The notes under the pieces: generated by a model | Seen by the model: only the letters and a program-made list of their open reading frames with translations | Database searches by the model: none | What the model was told of the DNA's origin: nothing | In this document: positions 1 to 7,796 of the stretch, piece after piece | Layout: each line of letters begins with the position of its first letter | How positions within the stretch are numbered: the stretch's first letter is position 1 | Made by a program: the position numbers and the translations under genes | Origin: Bacteroides sp. 224 | Lineage (GTDB): Bacteria > Bacteroidota > Bacteroidia > Bacteroidales > Bacteroidaceae | DNA length: 64,000 nucleotides | NCBI RefSeq assembly: GCF_010500995.1 | Contig: NZ_QVMK01000022.1 | Span: 1-64,000, forward strand | Direction of reading: 5' to 3'

Positions 1-1
1 A

Positions 2-103
2 TCCATAGCTATTATTGTTGGTGAACCTAACAAAGGTAGCTATAACCCACAATTTACATTACCTTTGGCGACGAGTTTTTGTCATGGGTGTTTCATATAT
101 TAG
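2..103 (+). CDS. 3' end of an unidentified gene cut by the window edge
   Basis: An open frame runs from the left edge to a TAG at 101-103 and gives about 33 residues of ordinary protein-like composition, including VGEPNKGSYNPQF. The gene begins outside the window. I cannot assign a family from this tail, and a chance open frame of this length is possible. It is convergent with the minus-strand gene that ends at 112. Confidence 0.3.
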   Translation, partial: SIAIIVGEPNKGSYNPQFTLPLATSFCHGCFIY

Positions 104-111
104 ATTTCCAT

Positions 112-588
112 TTATTTTAATTCTAAAATATTCCCCTTTTCGTCAAGGTTAAATATTTCTCTCTTTTTCTCATCTGTATAAAAACAACAGATTAGCCCTT
201 CTATTTCCCCCTCTGTAAACTTTTGATAAATTTGATTTTCATCAAGCAACAATTCAGATTGAATTAACATAAACCCTTCTTCTCCACTTGTCGATACTAA
301 AATGTTTAAAACTTCATCAGAAATAGGACATTTAAAATAAGTTGTTTCATTTGACTTGAATACCAATATTTTTTCTGATAGAGTTTCTTCTAGTTCACCT
401 CGTGCATCTGTTCCCATAATGTAAAACATATCGTCGGATTCAACTTCCCAACCATCTAAGCCACTCAACGCCTGCCATTCATTTGGGCACTTGTTCTTAC
501 ATACAACAACGAATATGTCGTTACCTTTTGCAAAAGCATACATTCCTTTATTCATTTTTATTTTCTTTTTTGCTTCTTCCTTTGTCAT
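112..588 (-). CDS. hypothetical soluble protein
   Basis: Unrecognised protein of 158 residues if translation starts at the ATG ending at 588 (MTKEEAKKKIKM). An in-frame ATG at 654 would add 22 mostly hydrophobic residues that could be a signal anchor, so the start is unsettled. The body is acidic and cysteine-containing (CKNKCPNEW near the N-terminus, CC in IEGLICCFY), with no motif I can name. The features suggest a small stand-alone domain protein. It diverges from the membrane gene at 691, and if the upstream start is used only about 15 bp would separate the two. Function unknown. Confidence 0.5.
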   Translation of the reverse strand: MTKEEAKKKIKMNKGMYAFAKGNDIFVVVCKNKCPNEWQALSGLDGWEVESDDMFYIMGTDARGELEETLSEKILVFKSNETTYFKCPISDEVLNILVSTSGEEGFMLIQSELLLDENQIYQKFTEGEIEGLICCFYTDEKKREIFNLDEKGNILELK

Positions 589-690
589 TATAGATTTTAT
601 TCTCGTCCCCAAAAATACTACAATTAAAATTCTAATCAACCGTAAAACAGACATATTTATATTGGCAGAATGATTACATTTGTCCTTATT

Positions 691-1461
691 ATGAAAAGAG
701 CCATCATTATAATTGAAATTTGTCTAATTGTTGCAGGAATTTTTGCCATCAATCACCTTGTTAGTGATGTATTAAACCCTGATTATACCGCTGGTTGGCA
801 GTCTCGTGAGGAGTGGAGAGCTGCAGGAGAGCAGGGCGGAATGCCACGTGATAAAGATATGTACCAAGCCGACATCATGCGCAAAAGAGGGAGCGATCGA
901 ATGATTTTTCTTCTCATCTACGCTTTTCTTGTAGCTGGATATTATAGCGCAAAAGCAGCTCATAGTGAGGTAAAACGCAGAGGAAAGATTGTTCCTGCCG
1001 ATGGAATGCAAAATCTGAATACCGCTATTGTGACGAGTAACCGAAGGATAGTTCTAATGAGATTTATGGCGATTTTATTTTTTATGCTTGTTGCCCTTTC
1101 TGCTACTGCGTGTATATTGGGACATCCGATGCAAAACGTCAATGAAGCAGGTGATGTTATCAATACTAATCCATGGTTTGGTGGGAAGAGTATGAGCATT
1201 ACTCAATTATTATTTATTTTATATATGCCAGTGGCTCTTTGTATAGCCCCCTACTTTGTGTTTCGAAAGATAACAAACATTCTGCGACTGAGGGACTGCC
1301 TGATATTCTTTGTAGCAATTGTTGCACTAATGAGTCTTGCCGCCCTGCTGCATTTACCACATTGGCATACCTCTTTGTTGGCTAATGCCTTTTCGGGACT
1401 GGCTATCGCCCGGAAGTTTGTTCGTAAAGCGGATGTGTTGGGTAAGACGCTTGGATTGTAA
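691..1461 (+). CDS. multi-spanning membrane protein of unknown function
   Basis: Protein of 256 residues with about five hydrophobic segments: an N-terminal one (MKRAIIIIEICLIV), one near residues 70-90, one near 120-145, one near 170-195 and one near 205-230. Between the first two lies a polar loop rich in charged residues (WQSREEWRAAGEQGG). I chose the ATG at 691 because the stretch from it reads as a standard N-terminal membrane anchor. An ATG at 670 is also in frame. A TACATTTG promoter-like octamer at 675-682 lies between the two, so starting at 691 would imply an almost leaderless message. No family recognised. It is convergent with the HxlR gene. Confidence 0.55.
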   Translation: MKRAIIIIEICLIVAGIFAINHLVSDVLNPDYTAGWQSREEWRAAGEQGGMPRDKDMYQADIMRKRGSDRMIFLLIYAFLVAGYYSAKAAHSEVKRRGKIVPADGMQNLNTAIVTSNRRIVLMRFMAILFFMLVALSATACILGHPMQNVNEAGDVINTNPWFGGKSMSITQLLFILYMPVALCIAPYFVFRKITNILRLRDCLIFFVAIVALMSLAALLHLPHWHTSLLANAFSGLAIARKFVRKADVLGKTLGL

Positions 1462-1476
1462 GGATTGTATTATACA

Positions 1477-1548
1477 AAATCCATCCCAGCCTTTAAGCCT
1501 TTTCCCCATCTGAAAGCTTTGACAGAATTGAGCAAGATCATCTTTTAA
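1477..1548 (+). pseudogene. HxlR C-terminus-like fragment, inverted copy of part of the neighbouring gene
   Basis: The plus strand carries an open stretch ending at TAA 1546-1548 that reads PFPHLKALTELSKIIF. The adjacent hxlR gene, on the other strand, contains LFPHLKALVDWA. At DNA level 1497-1521 is the reverse complement of 1601-1626 apart from one inserted base, 25 against 26 bases. This looks like the remnant of a second HxlR-type gene end or a small inverted duplication. In the hxlR transcript the two arms could pair into a long stem around a loop of about 80 nt. Confidence 0.4.
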
Positions 1549-1906
1549 ATTTCTTTCTATTCGTCATTATGCAGTCTAAACTTTCAGTTGCCCAATCTAC
1601 CAAAGCTTTCAGATGGGGGAAAAGGCTATTGCCCAGTTCTGTCAATTCATATTCAACCCTTGGAGGCACTTGGGGATAAACCTCGCGACGTATTATTCCA
1701 TCTGCTTCCAACGAACGTAAAGTAACGGTCAACATACGTTGGGATACATCACCTATTGAATGTTGTATTTCACCGAATCTCAATTTGCCATTAACTTTTA
1801 GTGTTGTCAAAATTAGTATGGTCCATTTATCACCCAGCCGGGCTATAATATCTCGAACCGGGCAGAAACCTGTTGCCTGAAAATTTATTATTATTTTTTC
1901 TTCCAT
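1538..1906 (-). CDS. HxlR-family winged-helix transcriptional regulator
   Basis: The 122-residue length is typical of the family. The N-terminal cysteine and following helix (CPVRDIIARLGDKWTIL) are the family hallmark. The winged-helix body follows, with FGEIQHSIGDVSQRMLT as the recognition-helix region and the wing REVYPQVPPRVEYELT. HxlR proteins are dimeric DNA-binding regulators, many responding to reactive electrophiles or redox through the conserved Cys. The gene diverges from the cupin gene at 2058. The spacer holds a near-perfect 29-bp palindrome and the cupin promoter, so this regulator probably controls the cupin gene and itself. Confidence 0.92.
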   Translation of the reverse strand: MEEKIIINFQATGFCPVRDIIARLGDKWTILILTTLKVNGKLRFGEIQHSIGDVSQRMLTVTLRSLEADGIIRREVYPQVPPRVEYELTELGNSLFPHLKALVDWATESLDCIMTNRKKFKR

Positions 1907-1931
1907 AACATTCTGTATCTCAATAATTGTT

Positions 1932-1960
1932 ACATAGATGTAAGCGACTTACATCTGTGT
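1932..1960. promoter_or_regulatory. palindromic operator candidate for the HxlR regulator
   Basis: AGATGTAAG (1936-1944), spacer CGA, CTTACATCT (1948-1956) are perfect 9-bp arms. Extending outward gives 13-bp arms with one mismatch. It starts 26 bp upstream of the hxlR start codon and ends 10 bp before the TTTG of the divergent cupin promoter. That is the expected place for a dimeric repressor or activator site. Binding is inferred, not shown. Confidence 0.6.
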
Positions 1961-1970
1961 GCCTTCTTGT

Positions 1971-1997
1971 TTTGTTTAAACAATCAGTCTATTTTTG
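1971..1997 (+). promoter_or_regulatory. Bacteroides-type promoter of the cupin gene
   Basis: TATTTTTG at 1990-1997 matches the -7 consensus TAnnTTTG, with TTTG at 1971-1974 as the upstream element. The spacing of 15 is somewhat short of the usual 19-21. It lies just downstream of the palindrome at 1932-1960 and about 60 bp before the cupin start codon. Confidence 0.55.
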
Positions 1998-2057
1998 TAG
2001 GCAAAAGTACGAAAGTTACTAATAGGAACAATAGTTAATAATCAAAAAGTTACAAGT

Positions 2058-2483
2058 ATGAGTAATGTGAAAAAAGTAGCAGAGAACAAGAACTTCTCAG
2101 CAGTAGATTTTGGAAAACTCTCTCGTCTGTCCGAAACAATGAATGGTAAGGTTTTCCTGAAAGAGATAACAAATGCAACAGGTACTGAAATTTCACTGAG
2201 TGTTTTGCCTGCAAAAACAGACCTTTCAATATTCCATTCGCATAAGCAAAATGAGGAAACATACCTTATTTTGAGTGGTACCGGTAAGTTTCAGGTTGAT
2301 GATCAATGTTTTGATATATCAGAGGGAAGTGTAGTGCGTGTGGCACCTGCCGGTGTTCGTGGTATGAGTAATACTTCTGATGAACAAATGGTCTATATCG
2401 TAGTACAGTCGAAAGAGAACTCCATAGAGCAGTATTCTATGGAGGATGGCGTGTTGCTTGAGGCAACTCCACTTTGGAAATAG
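2058..2483 (+). CDS. cupin-domain protein
   Basis: The 141-residue single-domain protein has cupin motif 1, with FHSHKQNEETYLILSGTGKF supplying the usual H-x-H, Glu and Gly positions. Motif 2 is degenerate (GSVVRVAPAGVRGM), with no obvious second histidine. Small cupins bind a metal and act as enzymes or ligand sensors, and the substrate here cannot be told. It is divergent from an HxlR regulator. HxlR/cupin pairs fit a stress-responsive or quinone-responsive unit, but that is inference. Confidence 0.8.
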   Translation: MSNVKKVAENKNFSAVDFGKLSRLSETMNGKVFLKEITNATGTEISLSVLPAKTDLSIFHSHKQNEETYLILSGTGKFQVDDQCFDISEGSVVRVAPAGVRGMSNTSDEQMVYIVVQSKENSIEQYSMEDGVLLEATPLWK

Positions 2484-2497
2484 AGCTTTTAACGCTT

Positions 2498-2556
2498 TCT
2501 TGAATCACAGAGGTACACAGGGTGAGTTTTGTACTGAGTGCCCTGTGGTTCAAGAG
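2498..2556. repeat. intergenic inverted repeat with terminator-like position
   Basis: An imperfect inverted repeat pairs TCTTGAATCACAG at 2498-2510 plus ACACAGGG with GCCCTGTGGTTCAAGAG at 2540-2556. It lies 15 bp after the cupin stop codon. It belongs to the group of word-like hairpins seen at many gene ends in this window. Confidence 0.5.
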
Positions 2557-2686
2557 CCTTTATAAAGACTCTATTTAATCAACAGACAATCCGGTGGTTT
2601 TCGAAATTATACTTATGATACTTTTAACACGTCCTCTGAAAAATATTTGTATCTTCGTTCTCGCAAACCAAGTTGAAACCAACACC

Positions 2687-5479
2687 ATGAAAGAGAAACT
2701 CCTGACATACATAGAAAAAGCCGACAGAGTCGGCATAATCACCTTTCTGAAAAGCCTGACACCCGAAGAACGAAAAGCGCTTGCCCCTGAAATCCGGAAA
2801 TACGATACCTATCATGATACTTGGGAGAAAAGACAGGAAGAAGGCGTATGGGGAAAAATATATACCAACCGTATTGCAATGTTCGTCTGCTTGCCTCCTG
2901 CCGAGGCAAAGAAAAGCCTGCGCTGGAGTATGCCCACACTGGAGGAACTGGATGCGATACTCCCCTGGTTCTGTCCGAAAGATTTTGCAGAATACCCTTT
3001 CATCCATGAGTATGAATACTTAGTTAAATGGGAGGCCGCCGGCTATCTGACGCTCACACCCGAAATGGTTGTTTCTATTCTTCCGGATGTTATATTCACA
3101 AAGGATGAGAAAGGGTATAAAGGTGTTTGGACACCCGAAATACTTGAAAGCTATCCCATTACCCTTGATAAACATATCTGGTGGCTGTTTGAATATCCAT
3201 CCAATATAGCTTGGTACAGCAATAACACAGCCATTGGAGAAGCGAATCAATCGCCAAGCAAATGCCTTTGGTTCGATACCTTTATTAAATATACAGCCGA
3301 AGACCGACTGGATCGTATGCGAGTTTTGCGAGAAAGTCTGCTAGCTGTAAACCGCAACTTCAACAAAGTGCTTACCGGTTGGTTTACAGATCTGTTTGCA
3401 GCCATGCAGCCTACTGAAGCAGAACTGCTTGCATTGCAAACCGAACTCTTCGGAACGCTCACCTGTATCTGGTCTAAACCTGTTACCCACACAGTGAAAC
3501 TTCTCAAGAAGTTGGCTGTTCACCCTCAGTTTCATACAGAGGAGTTCCTGTCCAATCTTCCTTTACTTCTGGGCTCGGAAGTTAAAGCAATCCTCACCTC
3601 CACGCTGTCTGTAGTAGAGGTGGTTTTAAAGCGGAAGAAAGATTTCATCCCGGAAATCATTGCAATGCTCTGTACGGTATTCCTTTCCAAAGACGAAGCT
3701 ATTCAGAAAAAAGCAGCAGAATTATTTACCCAATATGCCTCTCCCGGTTCGGAGAGCAAAGCCTTGCTGGCAGCATACGCCGACAATTTACTGATGAACA
3801 CTCGCTCACTGCTTGCCGACTATCTGGATAAAGTAGAACCGCCAACACCCCTCAGCGCTGAAGAGTTGTTGGTAGAACTGCCTTCCGTTATCGGAGAAGA
3901 AAACCGGATTCCCACTCTTCAATCCACCGAAGACTTTGCATTCTTCCTTACACAAGCAGTAGATTCTTCGGAACCTTATTTCTTCGATCACCTGCTGAAT
4001 AATCTGGTAGTCTGGGGAAACCAAGTAACCAAGGCAGACCTTGTATTACTTGAACCTGCCTTTAAGAAAGTATATAGTCGGCTGTACAAATGGGGAGTGC
4101 CAATACTGGATAGTATCCCTTATATTACCATGACTGATTACGCACAGTATCTGATCCACAAATTCCCGAAGAAAACCAAAAAGTTGCAAACCTTCCGGGA
4201 TAAAATGGATGCAGTAGATAAGGATAGACGCGAACAAAGCAACTACTACACCAAAAGGCAGATTACTCTGAAAGATCTATCTGTTGAATTTATCTATACG
4301 GGATTCCGGCAAATCGCCATCGAAGCTATTGAGAAGATAAAGAATCAGGATGCCCTTCCTTTATTATCAACCCCAACGCACACTCCTGCGTGGATTAACC
4401 CATTAACCCTGATTGATAGAATAGCCGCCTATCAGCAACAGGGTATAGAACCGGGCGATATGGATATGCAACTTGCCATTCAGCGCTGTGTTATCGACTT
4501 TCCGGAAGAAGCACTCATAAAAGCTCGCCAATCCTTAACCGGAGAATTGAAACACCTGTTCATCTTCTTGCTGGATAAAAACGCACCCATTGAATCGCCC
4601 ATCGAACACCCTTCCTGGTGGATGACTGCTGCCATTACCAAACGGTCGGCACAACCCCATCCGGAACTTGAACCGTATGGCTACCACACCATCCCAAAAG
4701 CCTACATAACCGGAGAGCTTGAATGGGAAGAATACATCGACACCGGATACAATGGCCAATACGAATGGAAGCATTTCCGCATAACGAATGCTGAACCCCA
4801 GATTCAGCTCAAAGACAATAAGTTATTTTATCGCTATCTATGGGAAGCCGATAAAATATCCGCTTCGCACTTCTTTTACGACCGCGACCACAAGGATTGG
4901 ATGCTATTCCCTTACCTGGCTTGTCCCAACAATCCGGACGTATTTCTGGGCAGAATCACCATCTGCTTTGCCGACTGCGATATGTGCGAAGTGCCCGAAC
5001 AAACCCTGGCATTGCTCACCGCCCGTCTGGTGCACGAATTGAAAAGACCCTTCCACGAAATGCATTACATGGCGTTGGCTTGCTTCCTGTTTGCCAAGGT
5101 GAAAGCGGTACAAGATTACGGCTTTGCCATCTGGTCGGAAAACATGGCAGCAAACAGGCTCGACCCCATTCGTTTAGGTACCGCTTTAGGAAAAATAGAA
5201 GCCATGGAAGCCTTTCCTCTCAAACGCCTTGCAGATTGTATGTCTACTTATATGATTGGTGTAAGCCATAAGCACAACCAGTCGTTGGTAGTTATGCTCG
5301 AAGCCCTCATGCAACAACTGCCCCAAAAGCCCATCAAGAACCTAAAGAAACTGTTGGAGCTTTATAATGAATTGTTGGCACTTACCCAAAGTCGCCCGAA
5401 TATATCGGGTGTGCCCCATTGGAAAAGTTGGGGCACGGAAGGAAGTTTAAAGAAAGTGGTTAAGGAGATTTCGGAGTAA
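2687..5479 (+). CDS. large DUF6493-like protein
   Basis: Protein of 930 residues from the ATG at 2687 (MKEKLLTYIEKADRVGI). Upstream in-frame codons exist but give an unlikely N-terminus. There is no signal peptide or membrane segment. The protein is rich in leucine helices (TPEERKALAPEIRKY, PLPLLLGSEVKAIL type), suggesting an alpha-solenoid scaffold. From memory it resembles the Bacteroidetes family DUF6493, often found near SWIM zinc-finger, AAA ATPase and VWA genes. None of those partners is present here, so it appears alone. Role unknown. TATCTTCG at about 2650-2657 is a weak promoter match. Confidence 0.6.
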   Translation: MKEKLLTYIEKADRVGIITFLKSLTPEERKALAPEIRKYDTYHDTWEKRQEEGVWGKIYTNRIAMFVCLPPAEAKKSLRWSMPTLEELDAILPWFCPKDFAEYPFIHEYEYLVKWEAAGYLTLTPEMVVSILPDVIFTKDEKGYKGVWTPEILESYPITLDKHIWWLFEYPSNIAWYSNNTAIGEANQSPSKCLWFDTFIKYTAEDRLDRMRVLRESLLAVNRNFNKVLTGWFTDLFAAMQPTEAELLALQTELFGTLTCIWSKPVTHTVKLLKKLAVHPQFHTEEFLSNLPLLLGSEVKAILTSTLSVVEVVLKRKKDFIPEIIAMLCTVFLSKDEAIQKKAAELFTQYASPGSESKALLAAYADNLLMNTRSLLADYLDKVEPPTPLSAEELLVELPSVIGEENRIPTLQSTEDFAFFLTQAVDSSEPYFFDHLLNNLVVWGNQVTKADLVLLEPAFKKVYSRLYKWGVPILDSIPYITMTDYAQYLIHKFPKKTKKLQTFRDKMDAVDKDRREQSNYYTKRQITLKDLSVEFIYTGFRQIAIEAIEKIKNQDALPLLSTPTHTPAWINPLTLIDRIAAYQQQGIEPGDMDMQLAIQRCVIDFPEEALIKARQSLTGELKHLFIFLLDKNAPIESPIEHPSWWMTAAITKRSAQPHPELEPYGYHTIPKAYITGELEWEEYIDTGYNGQYEWKHFRITNAEPQIQLKDNKLFYRYLWEADKISASHFFYDRDHKDWMLFPYLACPNNPDVFLGRITICFADCDMCEVPEQTLALLTARLVHELKRPFHEMHYMALACFLFAKVKAVQDYGFAIWSENMAANRLDPIRLGTALGKIEAMEAFPLKRLADCMSTYMIGVSHKHNQSLVVMLEALMQQLPQKPIKNLKKLLELYNELLALTQSRPNISGVPHWKSWGTEGSLKKVVKEISE

Positions 5480-5485
5480 AAACGG

Positions 5486-5493
5486 TATCTTTG
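5486..5493 (+). promoter_or_regulatory. TATCTTTG -7 element
   Basis: Exact TAnnTTTG match just after the stop of the large gene. If used for the HAD gene at 5649, the transcript would carry the 5537-5615 hairpin in its 5' leader. Confidence 0.4.
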
Positions 5494-5536
5494 TTGCAAA
5501 AGTACTAGCCTGAATTATTCATGAAGGAATTGTACG

Positions 5537-5615
5537 ATTTCACCACAGAGTTCTAAATACGATGCCGCATGGAAGTTTAAAACTCTGTGTAACTCTGTGA
5601 ACTCTGTGGTGAAAT
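5537..5615. repeat. inverted repeat with core TACGATGCCGCA
   Basis: Perfect 16-bp arms at 5537-5552 (ATTTCACCACAGAGTT) and 5600-5615. The loop carries TACGATGCCGCA at 5558-5569 and three tandem copies of AACTCTGTG at 5581, 5591 and 5600. The same 12-base core recurs in the hairpins at 30793 and 32056, with unrelated arms in the latter. Confidence 0.8.
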
Positions 5616-5648
5616 ACGACCAGACGAGTTTTCATTAGATATAATAAA

Positions 5649-6338
5649 ATGAATAAGAATATAACAACCATAGCATTTGATGCCGATGATACTTTGTGGG
5701 TAAACGAACCTTACTTTCAGGAAGCCGAAGAACAGTTTTGTGCCTTACTCAAAAACTATCATCCTCAACATACAGTTTCGCAAGAACTTTTTGAGACTGA
5801 AATGAAGAATCTACCTCTCTATGGATACGGAGTTAAAGGATTTGTGTTGTGCATGATTGAAACAGCAAACAGAATTTCCAACAAAACCGTATCGGCCGAT
5901 GTTATTGATGAAATTATTCAGATAGGTCGCGAATTGTTACAGAAACCAATCGAATTACTACCTGGTGTTGAAGAAACGCTCAATCAACTAAAAGATAATT
6001 ATAAACTTATTGTAGCAACAAAAGGAGATTTGTTAGACCAAGAAAGAAAGCTTAAGAATTCGAGGTTGGAACCCTATTTCCATCATATAGAGATTATGAG
6101 CGACAAAAAGGTAAACGACTATCAAAAATTGCTTAAACATTTAGACTGTCGACCCGAAAACTTTTTAATGTTGGGCAATTCCATGAAATCCGATATTATA
6201 CCTGTTCTGGAGCTGGGAGGCAATGGAGCTTATATTCCCTATCATGTTACCTGGACTCACGAGCAGCAGGAACATGTTGGAGAACATGAGAATTTTATTC
6301 AACTAAAAACGATTAATGAAATATTGAATTACTTATAA
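5649..6338 (+). CDS. HAD-superfamily hydrolase
   Basis: 229 residues with the three HAD motifs: FDADDTLW near residue 10 (nucleophile Asp and general acid Asp), VATKGD near 125, and LGNSMKSD near 175, with the intervening Lys in KKVND. The helical cap after motif I resembles YjjG/phosphoglycolate-phosphatase-like members (subclass I). Such enzymes dephosphorylate small metabolites or nucleotides in the cytoplasm. The substrate cannot be deduced. It stands alone between hairpin repeats. Confidence 0.85.
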   Translation: MNKNITTIAFDADDTLWVNEPYFQEAEEQFCALLKNYHPQHTVSQELFETEMKNLPLYGYGVKGFVLCMIETANRISNKTVSADVIDEIIQIGRELLQKPIELLPGVEETLNQLKDNYKLIVATKGDLLDQERKLKNSRLEPYFHHIEIMSDKKVNDYQKLLKHLDCRPENFLMLGNSMKSDIIPVLELGGNGAYIPYHVTWTHEQQEHVGEHENFIQLKTINEILNYL

Positions 6339-6414
6339 GAGTATAATCCCATCTAAACTGTATCTTCCCTGAGTACACTTAACCTGTATTATTCATACTC
6401 GTTTGGTTAGTTTT

Positions 6415-6504
6415 ATGCCTTTCCCATATCCTGATGCTGTTGAAATACTGAAAAATCAGAGTGAGGTAGATAAAGAATTGATTTATGGGTTGCCAAGGTT
6501 TTAA
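6415..6504 (+). CDS. 29-codon open frame, possible gene remnant
   Basis: ATG at 6415 to TAA at 6502-6504 encodes MPFPYPDAVEILKNQSEVDK and nine more residues. The composition is protein-like. It ends 8 bp before the promoter of the nuclease gene. It may be the relic of a partner gene, a short peptide or chance. I cannot identify it. Confidence 0.25.
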   Translation: MPFPYPDAVEILKNQSEVDKELIYGLPRF

Positions 6505-6512
6505 TAAATAAG

Positions 6513-6520
6513 TATCTTTG
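6513..6520 (+). promoter_or_regulatory. TATCTTTG -7 element of the nuclease gene
   Basis: Exact match to TAnnTTTG, 19 bp before the ATG at 6540. TTG at 6490-6492 could be the upstream element. Confidence 0.6.
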
Positions 6521-6539
6521 ACACAAAGTTTTTATAAGT

Positions 6540-7604
6540 ATGAACCCTCCACAAAAAAAGACTGATATTTCGATGCATAGTTCCAATTTCATTCACGAAA
6601 TCAAGGAGATAGTAACTCAGGCACGCCAAAAAGCATATTCGGCCATAAATTCTGCTATGGTCGAAGCCTATTGGCAGATGGGAAAACGAATTGTTGATGA
6701 AGAACAACAGGGAAAAGAACGAGCCGACTATGGCACACAATTGCTCAAAGAATTGTCGAAAGAGTTAACTAAGGAGTTTGGAAAAGGGTTTTCTGTTCCC
6801 AGTTTGTATAATTTTCGCTTATTCTATTTAACCTTTTCTGAAATATTCTCTACACCGTGGAGAATATTGACTTGGTCACATTATAAGCGTTTACTAACAG
6901 TCTCCAACTCCGAAGCCCGTGCCTGGTATTTGAAAGAAGCTGCCGAGCAAATGTGGAGTTACCGAACCCTCGACCGGAATATCAGTTCCCAATATTATGA
7001 GCGCTTATTGCTTTCTCAAAACAAAAACAATGTTGCGGCTGAGATGAAATCCTTAACCAAAGCGTTTGAGCAAGACAAGCTAGAGTTTATTAAAAATCCC
7101 ACTGTGGCCGAATTTATCGGACTTGCTCCGAATACCGATTTCACAGAGTCCGAACTCGAAATGGCTATCATTGGCAATCTGCAAAAATTTTTGCTCGAAT
7201 TAGGCAAAGGTTTCTCCTTTGTCAGTCGCCAACAACTTATTCGTACCGAAAAAAGAGATTATTTTGTCGACCTTGTGTTCTATAATTATCGCTTAAAATG
7301 CTTTGTTCTTCTTGACCTTAAAACAACACAAATCTCTCATCAAGATGTAGGCCAAATGGATATGTATGTGAGAATGTATGACGAACGAGTACGCGATAAA
7401 GACGACAACCCCACAATTGGCATTATTCTTTGCTCGGAAACCGATGAAGACATTGCGCGATATTCCATTCTGAACGAAAATAAGCAACTTTATGCATCTA
7501 AATATATGCTTTATATGCCATCGGAGGAGGAACTTCGAAACGAAATTGAACGTCAAAAGGCATTTTTTAGGTTGCAGCATCAAAAGAAAACAGAGGGGAA
7601 ATAA
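6540..7604 (+). CDS. DUF1016 / PDDEXK nuclease-domain protein (YhcG-like)
   Basis: 354 residues in two parts. The N-terminal helical DUF1016 region (residues 10-150) contains AYWQMGKRIVDEEQQGKERA and YNFRLFYLTF. The C-terminal nuclease domain (200-345) contains YFVDLVFYNYRLKCFVLLDL, giving a D...(D)xK core where relatives usually have ExK (here DLK), and then GQMDMYVRMYDE. Family members are accessory proteins often linked to restriction-modification or defence islands. No methylase, helicase or other defence gene is adjacent, so it is an orphan. It is followed by a decayed region. Confidence 0.85.
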   Translation: MNPPQKKTDISMHSSNFIHEIKEIVTQARQKAYSAINSAMVEAYWQMGKRIVDEEQQGKERADYGTQLLKELSKELTKEFGKGFSVPSLYNFRLFYLTFSEIFSTPWRILTWSHYKRLLTVSNSEARAWYLKEAAEQMWSYRTLDRNISSQYYERLLLSQNKNNVAAEMKSLTKAFEQDKLEFIKNPTVAEFIGLAPNTDFTESELEMAIIGNLQKFLLELGKGFSFVSRQQLIRTEKRDYFVDLVFYNYRLKCFVLLDLKTTQISHQDVGQMDMYVRMYDERVRDKDDNPTIGIILCSETDEDIARYSILNENKQLYASKYMLYMPSEEELRNEIERQKAFFRLQHQKKTEGK

Positions 7605-7658
7605 ATATTTTAATGATATCGAAACCCTCTACGCAAAAACAACGCACACCCTCACTCG

Positions 7659-7747
7659 TACCTTTGCAACGTCGCTGATTTACATAATTTCTAATAACGA
7701 TGGAACAAAAAACAAACGGTTGCTACAAGCTACTCAAGGATCTTTGA
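7659..7747 (+). pseudogene. promoter plus truncated 15-residue open frame, decayed gene start
   Basis: TACCTTTG at 7659-7666 is followed 33 bp later by an ATG at 7700. The frame reads MEQKTNGCYKLLKDL and stops at 7745-7747. A shift of frame continues with sensible residues (FGDITITLLSDYFF). This looks like the 5' end of a gene broken by a frameshift, its remainder overwritten by the convergent gene ending at 7797. Confidence 0.3.
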
Positions 7748-7796
7748 AGAATAACCTTTGGGGATATTACCATCACCCTGCTGTCGGATTATTTTT

